Below, one piece after another: positions 1 through 7,018 of a stretch of 11,492 bases of DNA. Within the stretch, counting starts at the first letter, position 1, and each line of letters begins with the position of its first letter. The translations under genes and the position numbers were made by a program. The DNA comes from SVTX01 sp045588675 (GTDB lineage: Bacteria > Bacillota > Clostridia > Oscillospirales > CAG-272), in contig JAZNER010000011.1 in NCBI GenBank assembly GCA_045588675.1, positions 1 to 11,492 on the forward strand, given 5' to 3'. A model generated the notes under the pieces. The model was not told the DNA's origin, did not search any database, and saw only the letters and a program-made list of their open reading frames with translations.

Positions 1-3
1 CAT
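1..3 (-). CDS. Start codon of a divergent gene leaving the window (partial)
   Basis: Read on the minus strand, positions 13 to 7 give AAAGGAG, followed by a 3-base spacer and ATG at 3 to 1. This looks like a ribosome binding site and the first codon of a gene transcribed leftward, away from the secretion operon. The spacing is short, so the true start could lie a few codons further left. Nothing of the product can be seen. If real, the region 4-140 is a divergent promoter region shared with the plus-strand operon. Confidence 0.4.
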
Positions 4-56
4 AATCTCCTTTGCGGAAAGCAGAAATAATTGCATAATATTCTTAATTCTTTGTA

Positions 57-88
<32 letters not shown>

Positions 89-103
89 CACAATAACTTA
101 CAC

Positions 104-132
104 TTGCGTATATTTCATTTATACATTATGAT
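104..132 (+). promoter_or_regulatory. Candidate sigma-70-type promoter for the secretion operon
   Basis: TTGCGT (104-109) and TATGAT (127-132) are separated by 17 bases. The -10 matches the consensus at five of six positions and the -35 at three of six. A transcript from here would start around 138-141, at or next to the ATG at 141, so the first gene would be nearly leaderless. Other -10-like hexamers exist in the TA tract, so the assignment is tentative. Confidence 0.35.
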
Positions 133-140
133 GTCGGTAT

Positions 141-575
141 ATGCAAGCAATTTCTGTGATTTTTGCGGCATTCTCGCTCGGATGCACGGTTCAGGACATG
201 AAGGACGGCGCAGTGCGGCGCCTGACATTCGTCATTTACGGCCTGCTGCTGCCCGCCGTTCTTGCGGCTTCGGGCTGTGCGCGGATGATTCCGCCTGCGC
301 TGCTCAAGGGGCTTTACGGCGCGGTGCTGTTCGCTGCGGCAAGGAAGCTGAGCAGGAACAGGATGGGTCTGGCGGATATATGGTACGCGGCGGCAGGGGC
401 GGGTACGCTCGGCTTCTTTGAATGGCACGCGGCGATGCTTGCAGGCTGCCTTGCGGCGCTTGTTTATGCCGCAGCGGCAGGAAAGAAGAAAATACCGCTG
501 ATACCGTTCATGAGTCTCGGCTGCACGGGCATCATGGCTGCGGAAGCAATATTGAAAAAAGGAACAATGCAATGA
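141..575 (+). CDS. Short A24-family prepilin peptidase (GspO/PilD-like)
   Basis: 144-residue, mostly hydrophobic inner-membrane protein. It resembles the catalytic half of the type IV prepilin peptidases, aspartate proteases that cut the leader from prepilins and pseudopilins. The first catalytic Asp is probably D19 in the loop DMKDGAVRRLT, corresponding to the family's D-x-R-x-R-x-I-P-N-x-L-T. The second is D79 in GLADIWYAAAGAGTLG, in place of the usual GxGDVKLL; the signature is degenerate (GLAD) but the Asp is kept. The IPLIPFMSLG near the C-terminus matches the family's I-P-F-G-P-F motif. The N-terminal cytoplasmic methyltransferase/zinc domain of long PilD/GspO proteins is missing, as in the short A24 forms. 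ATG 141 is the first start after an in-frame TGA at 129 and has no convincing ribosome binding site. The gene overlaps the secretin gene by ATGA, which ties it to the pseudopilins downstream. Confidence 0.75.
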   Translation: MQAISVIFAAFSLGCTVQDMKDGAVRRLTFVIYGLLLPAVLAASGCARMIPPALLKGLYGAVLFAAARKLSRNRMGLADIWYAAAGAGTLGFFEWHAAMLAGCLAALVYAAAAGKKKIPLIPFMSLGCTGIMAAEAILKKGTMQ

Positions 576-2614
576 TAAAAAAGTCCATAGCCGTCTGTGC
601 TGCGGCCGTGCTGCTTTCAGCCGCCTGCACCGCGCAGGGCAGGTCTTTCGAGTTCGTCAACCAGAACATAAAGGACGTGCTCTTCATATTCTCAACTCAA
701 TTAGGCAAGCCCATTCTCGCTGATTCTACTGTAGAAGGCGAGACTTCATTCCAGTTCGCAGGAACAGACACAGAAAAGGCGTTCAACGCGTTCCTTCAGG
801 CGAACAGGCTTTTCGCATACGAGGACAGCGGCGTGCTCTACATTTCCAAGATTTCGGTAACACGGAACGGTGACGGCACGCTCAGCCTTGTAAGCTACGA
901 TGCTTCGGCTGCGCAGATAATAGAGCGCATAGCGCACGCCACAGGCACGACGATAACATACGAGACACTGCCTTCCGTAAAGAATTCAATATGCGCGGAT
1001 AACGTGACTGTCACGGAAGCGCTCGAGATACTCCTAAAACCGTACAGCGATTATTCCGTAATCACTGAAGACAAATATATATTCGTGCGGAAGGAATCTG
1101 CCGCAAGAAAGAGCGCGGTCGCCGATGCAGAAACTAAGCTGGAAATTCAGGAAGAAATGCAGGATACGGCTGACGATGAGTCAAGTTCTCAGACGTTCAC
1201 GGCGTACATAAGCAAAGCGCCGCTTAAAGACGCGCTCGAAAGGCTTTTCTCCATGACAGAAGAAAGCTACACGAGCTTCGTAACTGACATGCGGGAGATA
1301 GAGCATGTACAGTTTGCAGGGAAGAATTTCGATGAGAGCCTTTCTCTGATTGCTGACGGCGGCGGCGCGAAAGCTGTCAAGAGCGGCGGAATGTGGTTCA
1401 TATTCCAGGAGGAGACGCAGAACATACAGAGCAGCATAAAGGGCGGAAGCGCGGTATGGAAACACCATACGCTGAGATACAGCTCGTTCGGCGCAGTCCG
1501 CCCTGTGCTTGAGGCACGGTTTCCGTATATGAAATTCTACGAGCTGCCCGACAAGTCGTCATTCACGTTTGCAATCGAAGAAAAAGATGAAAAAAGCTTC
1601 GATGACTTCATAGCGCTCATAGACAGGCCTGCCGCCAGCTCGGTGATAAAGCTCAAGTACATAAAGGCGGAAGACCTCATCGCGCACCTTCCGCCATCAG
1701 TAAAAGCTGAAGACATAGTGCTGACCGGCAACAACTCAAGCATATTCTTCAAAGGCACTGACGAGAACAGAAAGATTCTGCTAAAGGAACTTGCCAACGT
1801 TGATATTCCGCATAAAAGAATACGCTATGACATGCTGATAGTGCAGTTCCAGAAAACGGCGAACCTGAACTGGTCGCTGAAATTCGAGGCTGACAACCTT
1901 GTGCCCGGTCACAGAACGCTGCTCACCGGCGCGCTCGCGAACCTGCTCAACCTTAACTTTGACGTAGTGACAGTATTCGGCTACCTTTTCGCGCTCAAAT
2001 TCAACACCGCGCTGGCCGAGAACAAAGCTTCAGTCTTTGCCGACACGACTCTGCACGGCGTTTCGGGCGAGAACATACAGTTCAGGAACACATCAACATA
2101 CCGCTTCAGGGATTCAACAATAGACCCCGAGACCGGCGAGCCTAAATATACGGGCGTAACGCGCGAGATAGTATCCGGCCTCGTGCTCGACATAAACGGC
2201 TGGATTTCAGGCGACGGCATGATAACGACAACCGTAACAGCATCAGTCTCAAAGCAGGGCGTGGATGTTTCAGCCACCACAGGCAATCCTCCGCCCACAT
2301 CCGAAAAGCTCATAACAACGCAGGTTCGCTCAAGGTCGGGAGAACCTGTGATACTGAGCGGCCTTACACAGAACGACTCAACGATTTCCGACGAAGGAAT
2401 ACCTTTCCTAAAGCGGATTCCAATATTGAACAGGCTTTTCAGCACATATCTCAAGACAGACGAGCAGAGCGAGATGGTCATATACCTGGTGCCGCATCTG
2501 GAGAAGGACAGCGACGACGAAAACGAGGCGCTGAACCTTGAAAAGGTGTACGGCAAGGTAGGCACGAAAATCTGGAACAGGAAAGGCGTGCCCTACGGCG
2601 GAGGCGGCAAATGA
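572..2614 (+). CDS. Secretin, GspD/PilQ-like outer-membrane channel
   Basis: 680-residue precursor of the outer-membrane secretion pore. The start at 572 is chosen because it gives a signal peptide (MIKKSIAVCAAAVLLSAAC) and an ATGA overlap with the peptidase gene; the frame stays open upstream to 422 but that stretch is the peptidase in another frame. Cys19 follows L-S-A-A, a loose lipobox, so it could be a lipoprotein or be cut further on, near AQG/RS. Three similar STN/N0-like modules follow at roughly 25-94, 104-174 and 209-280, then two N1-type (KH-like) modules at about 298-360 and 358-413, then the secretin beta domain at about 415-650. The latter has the family's hallmark RSGEPVILSGL followed by GIPFLKRIPILNRLF and MVIYLVPHL. 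The tail is short (about 30 residues), with no clear pilotin-binding S-domain. Family assignment is firm; T2SS rather than pilus comes from context. Confidence 0.92.
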   Translation: MIKKSIAVCAAAVLLSAACTAQGRSFEFVNQNIKDVLFIFSTQLGKPILADSTVEGETSFQFAGTDTEKAFNAFLQANRLFAYEDSGVLYISKISVTRNGDGTLSLVSYDASAAQIIERIAHATGTTITYETLPSVKNSICADNVTVTEALEILLKPYSDYSVITEDKYIFVRKESAARKSAVADAETKLEIQEEMQDTADDESSSQTFTAYISKAPLKDALERLFSMTEESYTSFVTDMREIEHVQFAGKNFDESLSLIADGGGAKAVKSGGMWFIFQEETQNIQSSIKGGSAVWKHHTLRYSSFGAVRPVLEARFPYMKFYELPDKSSFTFAIEEKDEKSFDDFIALIDRPAASSVIKLKYIKAEDLIAHLPPSVKAEDIVLTGNNSSIFFKGTDENRKILLKELANVDIPHKRIRYDMLIVQFQKTANLNWSLKFEADNLVPGHRTLLTGALANLLNLNFDVVTVFGYLFALKFNTALAENKASVFADTTLHGVSGENIQFRNTSTYRFRDSTIDPETGEPKYTGVTREIVSGLVLDINGWISGDGMITTTVTASVSKQGVDVSATTGNPPPTSEKLITTQVRSRSGEPVILSGLTQNDSTISDEGIPFLKRIPILNRLFSTYLKTDEQSEMVIYLVPHLEKDSDDENEALNLEKVYGKVGTKIWNRKGVPYGGGGK

Positions 2615-3801
2615 ACGGTTCAGGCACATTGTCACCGTCTTTCTGCGAGGCGCACCATGTTCTGCCCATATCGGTCACGGAAAGCCGTGCCGAAATCGGC
2701 TGTACGGAAATGACTGACGGACAGACGAAGCTTTTTCTCAAGTCTTTCTTTTCGGGAAGGGAGACAATCTTCACCTTGCTGGATGAGAAGGAATTCTCGC
2801 TGCGCCTGAGCCGACTGTTCTCAAAGGATGGTGACGGCGCTGACGGAGATGAAGGTGAAAGCGGAACGGAAGAGGGCGGCACTGTAGACGTAAACCACAT
2901 AGCGGCGGGCGCGCCCGCCGTGAACCTGCTCAACTCAATCATACTTGAAGCAATCAGCCGAGGCGCAAGTGATATCCATATAGACTCGTTCGTTGACGGC
3001 TTCTTTGTGCGCTACCGCGTCGCAGGGCTTATGGAAGACGGCGCGCGGATTACAAAGGAAGAAGCGGCCGCGCTTTCAGTGCGGCTTAAGATGCTCTCAA
3101 GGCTTAACGTGCTTGAAAAAAGAAGGGCGCAGGACGGAAGGCTTTCCGTGCAGGCAGGTGCATCAGCGCCTGCGGACGTCCGCCTTTCGGTAGTGCCTAC
3201 AGTATACGGCGAATCAATAGTTATGAGGCTTCTCCATACGGAAGAAAAGATACTCTCTCTTGACAGCCTCGGATTTCCTGAAGACCAGCTTGTTCTCATA
3301 AAGAAGCTGATAAGGCAGGGCGGCGGCCTTGTGCTTGTCACCGGCCCGACCGGCTCGGGCAAGACGACAACGCTCAACGCGATGCTCTCATATCTGCGCA
3401 CATCAGAAAAGAAGATAATCAGCATAGAAGACCCTGTTGAATACCGCATACCGGGAATAACGCAGATACAGACCGACGACGAGACAGGCATGACGTTCTC
3501 TGAAATACTCCGGCGCGTACTCCGCCAAGACCCGGACATCATAATGGTCGGCGAGATAAGGGATTCAGAGACGGCCGCTCTTGCGGTGCGCGCCGCGCTC
3601 ACCGGTCATCTGGTGCTTGCCACGCTGCATACAGGCGCGCCGGAAGAAGCGCCTGTAAGGCTCACCGACATGGGGGTGCCTGAATATCTTGTAAGGGCTG
3701 TGCTCAAGGCCGTGATAGGTCAGGAGCTTGAAAGGAACGATGAGAAGAAGCTCAAGCTGCACAGCCGCACCGTTACGTTCGCAAAGGGGGCTTCGTCATG
3801 A
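2611..3801 (+). CDS. GspE/PilB-type secretion ATPase
   Basis: 396-residue cytoplasmic ATPase that would power pseudopilus assembly. GASDIHIDSF marks the start of the N2E region (about 120). Walker A is GPTGSGKT at 245-252, the Walker B/Asp-His region is DPDIIMVGEIRD at 307-318, and the His-box is LVLATLHTG. This places it in the assembly-ATPase (GspE/PilB) family. It is shorter than the usual roughly 500 residues. The N1E domain is reduced to about 100 residues, and the C-terminal tetracysteine zinc module is absent: after TDMGVPEYLVRAVLKAVIGQ the protein becomes charged and ends within about 30 residues with no CxxC pair. ATG 2611 overlaps the secretin stop (ATGA), with GGAGG at 2600-2604 six bases upstream. 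Active-site residues are intact, so it should hydrolyse ATP. Confidence 0.93.
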   Translation: MNGSGTLSPSFCEAHHVLPISVTESRAEIGCTEMTDGQTKLFLKSFFSGRETIFTLLDEKEFSLRLSRLFSKDGDGADGDEGESGTEEGGTVDVNHIAAGAPAVNLLNSIILEAISRGASDIHIDSFVDGFFVRYRVAGLMEDGARITKEEAAALSVRLKMLSRLNVLEKRRAQDGRLSVQAGASAPADVRLSVVPTVYGESIVMRLLHTEEKILSLDSLGFPEDQLVLIKKLIRQGGGLVLVTGPTGSGKTTTLNAMLSYLRTSEKKIISIEDPVEYRIPGITQIQTDDETGMTFSEILRRVLRQDPDIIMVGEIRDSETAALAVRAALTGHLVLATLHTGAPEEAPVRLTDMGVPEYLVRAVLKAVIGQELERNDEKKLKLHSRTVTFAKGASS

Positions 3802-4721
3802 AGGACTTCGCCGCGCTGATAGAATTCCTGCTGCCCCTGCTTGAGCATAACCTGCTTCTGAGCGATTCACTTCATATTCTTTCGGAAGACGGCAACAAGG
3901 ATGCCGCCTTCATCGAGGAAAGCATGAAAAAGGGCAGAACTTTCGCCCTCTCCGTAGGCGGACGCTTCAAGGAAAAGGCCGTGCGGAAATACCTTTACCT
4001 GCTTCAGGCGGCGGAAGAGACAGGGCTGATAAAGGACGCAGTAAGGAAGATACATTCGCTTATAAAAAAGGAAAGCGGCTCAAGAAAAAACCTCACCGGA
4101 ATTATGCTTTATCCGGCAGGGATAATAATGCTCTCGATATGCGCCACTGCTGCGCTGCTCATAAAGGGAATACCGCTGTTCGCCTCATACGGTGCAGTTA
4201 CGGAAAGCGATATAAGCTCGATAGTCAGGAGCGTGCTGTCGGCGATGTTCCTGCTGCTTGCCATGGCGGCGGCATTCTCTGCCGTGCTCTACAGGACATA
4301 CAATCCGCGCCACAAGCTGTCATCGCTGTTCTATTACCTTTACCTGTTCACTTCGTCGGGCATTCCGCTTCACAAAGCGCTTTCAAGGACTCTTCCGTTC
4401 TTCGATGACCTGAAGCTCAAGAAAGCGCTGCTTTCAATAAAGGAAAACATCGGAAAGGGCGTGTCAGTTCCCGCCGCATTCAGGCAGGCGGATTTCTTTT
4501 CAGGCACGGTGCTCTCGTGGATTTCAATCGCGGAGCATCAGGGGGAGATAGAAACCACGTTCCTCTTCCTTTCGTCTTACTACGAGGAAATAGAGGCAGA
4601 CAAGATAAGAAAGGCTGAAAGGATAAGCGAGCCAGCAAGCCTTATTATCACGGCCTGCTACCTTGCATATCTGATACAGGGGGCTGTAGTGCCCCTGCTG
4701 ACATCATTCGGAGGTCTATGA
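3798..4721 (+). CDS. GspF/PilC-type inner-membrane platform protein
   Basis: 307-residue polytopic protein on which the ATPase acts during pseudopilus assembly. Two T2SSF-type helical cytoplasmic domains can be traced. The first (about 3-95) ends in KYLYLLQAAEETGLIKDAVRK. The second (about 177-283) has the typical SSGIPLHKALSRTLPFF, then ENIGKGVSVPAAFRQADFF, and closes with ISIAEHQGEIETTFLFLSSYYEE. Hydrophobic segments lie at about 97-123, 142-167 and 280-303; the last follows ISEP, matching the family's L-E-P before the final helix. It is about 100 residues shorter than classical GspF, mainly because the N-terminal extension is missing. ATG 3798 overlaps the ATPase stop (ATGA) behind AAAGGGGG at 3784-3790. 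Confidence 0.9.
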   Translation: MKDFAALIEFLLPLLEHNLLLSDSLHILSEDGNKDAAFIEESMKKGRTFALSVGGRFKEKAVRKYLYLLQAAEETGLIKDAVRKIHSLIKKESGSRKNLTGIMLYPAGIIMLSICATAALLIKGIPLFASYGAVTESDISSIVRSVLSAMFLLLAMAAAFSAVLYRTYNPRHKLSSLFYYLYLFTSSGIPLHKALSRTLPFFDDLKLKKALLSIKENIGKGVSVPAAFRQADFFSGTVLSWISIAEHQGEIETTFLFLSSYYEEIEADKIRKAERISEPASLIITACYLAYLIQGAVVPLLTSFGGL

Positions 4722-4725
4722 CGCT

Positions 4726-5181
4726 ATGAAAATCAAAGAATTACGGCAGAAGCTTGCTGAAGCTGACGAAGGCTTCAGCTTTGTGGAAATTATCGCATCG
4801 CTCTCGATAATGCTGATACTCTCGGCAACAGTCGCGTTTTCGGCAATTAAATATATCGACAGGGCAAGGCACACGGCTGTGCTTACGCAGATAAGCTCAT
4901 TCAGAAGTGCGCTTCAGGCATATTACCTTGATTGCGGCAGCTATCCGACTGACGCGCAGGGGCTGGGCGCGCTATGGGAAAAGCCGTACCTTTCGCCAGT
5001 TCCGGCAGGCTGGAACGGGCCGTATACGGAAAGCGAGATAGGCACAGACCCGTGGGGCAACGAATATGCTTACAAGACGCCCGGCAGTAACGGTCTGCCG
5101 TTTGAAATAATCTCATACGGTTCGGACGGCAAGGAAGGGGGAGAGGGCAATGCGGCTGACATCATATCTTGGAAGAAATAA
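4726..5181 (+). CDS. gspG: Major pseudopilin GspG
   Basis: 151-residue prepilin-type protein and the structural subunit of the pseudopilus. The leader is 16 residues ending in Gly16. Mature residues start F-S-F-V-E, so Phe+1 and Glu+5 (E21) required for processing and assembly are present, followed by a hydrophobic alpha-1N helix. The globular part shows the GspG fold: YYLDCGSYPTDAQGLGAL, then GWNGPY, DPWGNEYAYKTPG and FEIISYGSDGKEGGEGNAADI, the last matching the calcium-binding loop of GspG. This distinguishes it from type IV pilins and is the best evidence that the machine is a T2SS. It starts 4 bases after the gspF stop behind GGAGG (4710-4714). Confidence 0.93.
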   Translation: MKIKELRQKLAEADEGFSFVEIIASLSIMLILSATVAFSAIKYIDRARHTAVLTQISSFRSALQAYYLDCGSYPTDAQGLGALWEKPYLSPVPAGWNGPYTESEIGTDPWGNEYAYKTPGSNGLPFEIISYGSDGKEGGEGNAADIISWKK

Positions 5182-5386
5182 GGTCAAGGCCTTTTTTAAT
5201 AAATCTGACTGCGGTTTCTCGTTTGTTTCAGCGCTGCTCTTTGTCATGGCAGTAACGATGGTGATGCTGGTCATAGACTCATATTTGTTGCAGAAGCGCA
5301 GGCTTATCGAGAAGGAAGCCGCAAGGCTAGATGGTACGGTGGAAGCTGAAAACCGGCAGGCGGAGGCGCTCTATGAATCTCTTTGA
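5150..5386 (+). CDS. Miniature pseudopilin-like protein with Ser at +5
   Basis: 78 residues. It begins with a long basic leader ending DCG22, followed by FSFVSALLFVMAVTMVMLVI, a prepilin-like cleavage site and hydrophobic helix. The mature +5 residue is Ser27 where pseudopilins normally have Glu; loss of Glu+5 is known for the tip subunit GspK. After the helix there are only about 35 charged residues (YLLQKRRLIEKEAARL onward) and no globular head. It overlaps gspG by 32 bases in another frame, with the purine-rich AGGGGGAGAGGG just upstream, so it is probably translationally coupled. It could be a stub of GspI or GspK or a lineage-specific minor pseudopilin; sequence alone does not decide. 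Its reality is supported by position, ribosome binding site and the prepilin signature. Confidence 0.7.
   Translation: MRLTSYLGRNKVKAFFNKSDCGFSFVSALLFVMAVTMVMLVIDSYLLQKRRLIEKEAARLDGTVEAENRQAEALYESL
5362..5366 (+). promoter_or_regulatory. Ribosome binding site deciding the start at 5373
   Basis: GGAGG lies six bases before ATG 5373, an optimal spacing. It favours 5373 over the in-frame ATG at 5331, which has only AAGG four bases upstream (5323-5326). The choice decides whether the encoded pseudopilin-like protein has a leader peptide. Confidence 0.6.
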
Positions 5387-5696
5387 GACAGTCTGCGCCG
5401 CCGCCATGCTTTCGCTCTTCATGATTTCGCTGCCGGACATAATTATCCCTGCGGCAATGTCGGCCGTGAGCCTTCCAGAAAGGCAGGACGGCGTGAGGAC
5501 GGCCGCATTCCTTTCAAAGTCTTTCCGCATTGCGGCGGAAAAAGGCGACATTGCCTCATGGCAGAGAGACTGCGCGCCCTTCGCCGGTTCATGCACAGTC
5601 AGCATCGAAAGGGAGAAGGACACGGCGGCGCTTTACAAGGCTGAATGCACCGTGCAGGACAGGACATTTGTATTTTACGGGGCGGTCAGAAAATGA
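5373..5696 (+). CDS. Minor pseudopilin-like protein, leader apparently absent
   Basis: 107 residues from ATG 5373. The N-terminus MNLFETVCAAAMLSLFMISL resembles a mature pseudopilin helix, with Glu exactly at position 5 counting the initiator Met as +1. The remaining 75 residues form a small domain with two cysteines in CAPFAGSC. From the alternative ATG 5331 it would be 121 residues with a basic 14-residue leader (MVRWKLKTGRRRRS) and Ser at -1 in place of Gly. GGAGG at 5362-5366 supports 5373. It overlaps the preceding gene by 14 bases and the next by ATGA. Position suggests a GspH/I/J-type minor pseudopilin, but the head domain is too short to classify. Confidence 0.65.
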   Translation: MNLFETVCAAAMLSLFMISLPDIIIPAAMSAVSLPERQDGVRTAAFLSKSFRIAAEKGDIASWQRDCAPFAGSCTVSIEREKDTAALYKAECTVQDRTFVFYGAVRK

Positions 5697-7018
5697 AGAA
5701 GATTCTCATTGAACCTGCCGCATCGTTCTTTTTTGCATTGCCTGAAAAGCGCATATCAGTCGGCAGGGAGCTGAAATCATATATTGAGGCTCAGCTTGAA
5801 AAGGAATATCCGGCGGACGCGGACGGAATTGTATGGGGCTGCCGCGTATTCACCTTTGAGAAGAGAAAATTCGCCCTTGTGACAGTGGCTGACAAGGAAT
5901 CATACGAGGAACTCAAGGTCATGCATCATTCATGCACATTCGTGACCGAAGTTTCTGCCATTGCGTCCGGAAAATCGTTCACGGACGGCGGCGCTTCATA
6001 TACGAAGGCTGGGCTGAAGGTTTTTTATGACATTGAGGCGCATGAACCTAGGATTCTCTTTACGGAAAGCCCAGACCGCAGCGTTTCATGCCTTTCAGGA
6101 AAGGACATTCAGAAAGCCGCGCCTGCATTCGGAACTGAAGGATACGGCAAATATCTTGCGGCCGCTGCGGCGGCATGTGCCGCAATGCTCTGCATCGTGC
6201 TGCTTTTACGCTCATGCGATGCGCCAGCAAGTCAGGGCACGGCGGCAACGGCGGCTGAACGGACAGCCGGAACTGCTGCTGAAGCTTATGAACAAGAGGT
6301 CAGGGCTTATTCGTCATTGTCATCGTTCCTAGGGATAAGCCGCCTGCTTTCAGACAGCGGCTGCCTTGTGGTGCATTTCTCTGAAGACGCGCAGGGGCAT
6401 GTCGTACTAAAGACAAAAACTAAAAGCCCTTCCGCGCTGCTTGAGAAAATATCAGGCTCAGGACTTTACAGCAATGTCTCTGTAACTTCAATGCAGAAAG
6501 ATGCTGGCAGCACGGCATTCAGCTGCACGTTCGAGATGACGGCGGACAAGCCTGCCTCAGCCGGCGCTGCAGAACCGGCATTGATGGAGCGCATGGCGGA
6601 CATGATTCCTGCAATGAAGAATGCGGAGACTGCCGGGAACAGCTTTGTATTGAAGACTGGTACGGAAGGGCTGGACAGCTTTATGCGCCGGTATTCGGAC
6701 TTTGAAAGCGGCTCGGACGTGATGCTCGGAAGATTCTCTATAGACGGGGACGGCAGTGAAATAACCATAAAGGGCGAGCTTGTGAAAGCTGGCGGCGATG
6801 TGCGCACCGGAGCACTTGAAAGCAGTGCGCTTGACGGCGCGGCAGCTGCTGTGTTCTGCCGTAAGGTCTCGCCGGTAAAGGCTTCTGCTCCTGCTGTAAG
6901 GAGACTGCCTGAAAATAACGGCATGACTGAAGTAGGGCGCATACGCAATGATGACGGAACTTACACAATATATATGAAAACTAAGGAAGGAAAAATCGTT
7001 CAGGAGAGGTCAAAATGA
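5693..7018 (+). CDS. GspL-like bitopic assembly protein, possibly an L-M fusion
   Basis: 441 residues from ATG 5693, chosen for its ATGA overlap with the preceding gene; the frame is open from 5645 but only by 16 extra codons. The first ~150 residues are soluble and presumably cytoplasmic; FFFALPEKRISVGRELKSYI recalls the truncated actin-like domain of GspL/PilM. One membrane helix follows (155-172, LAAAAAACAAMLCIVLLL). The rest should be periplasmic: a domain around 200-290, a second around 295-385 containing FSIDGDGSEITIKGELVKAG, and a C-terminal tail with EVGRIRNDDGTYTIYMKTKE. The beta-alpha-beta pattern of each resembles the ferredoxin-like domains of GspL, GspM, PilN and PilO. No separate GspM or GspC is seen, so this protein may cover more than one role. 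The assignment rests on topology and position more than on identity. Confidence 0.6.
   Translation: MKKILIEPAASFFFALPEKRISVGRELKSYIEAQLEKEYPADADGIVWGCRVFTFEKRKFALVTVADKESYEELKVMHHSCTFVTEVSAIASGKSFTDGGASYTKAGLKVFYDIEAHEPRILFTESPDRSVSCLSGKDIQKAAPAFGTEGYGKYLAAAAAACAAMLCIVLLLRSCDAPASQGTAATAAERTAGTAAEAYEQEVRAYSSLSSFLGISRLLSDSGCLVVHFSEDAQGHVVLKTKTKSPSALLEKISGSGLYSNVSVTSMQKDAGSTAFSCTFEMTADKPASAGAAEPALMERMADMIPAMKNAETAGNSFVLKTGTEGLDSFMRRYSDFESGSDVMLGRFSIDGDGSEITIKGELVKAGGDVRTGALESSALDGAAAAVFCRKVSPVKASAPAVRRLPENNGMTEVGRIRNDDGTYTIYMKTKEGKIVQERSK

Noticed and set aside
104..421. Plus-strand open frame of 105 codons at the operon start
   Set aside because: It overlaps the peptidase gene in another frame and is an Arg/Gly-rich shadow without a ribosome binding site or motif.
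422..571. N-terminal extension of the secretin frame by 50 codons
   Set aside because: The stretch overlaps the prepilin peptidase gene in another frame and would put a hydrophilic, Cys/Arg-rich segment before a clear signal peptide. The start at 572 gives an ATGA overlap and a proper signal.
1981..2565. Long minus-strand open frame (194 codons) opposite the secretin gene
   Set aside because: It lies entirely within a well-supported secretin domain. Its translation is Ser/Arg-rich with no recognisable motif, which is what codon bias of the sense strand produces.
3012..3602. Minus-strand open frame (196 codons) opposite the ATPase gene
   Set aside because: It mirrors the Walker A/B region of the ATPase, is low complexity in Ser and Arg, and has no domain of its own.
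6466..6948. Minus-strand open frame (160 codons) opposite the gspL-like gene
   Set aside because: Ser/Ala/Pro-rich antisense of a GC-biased coding region with no supporting motif or gene context.
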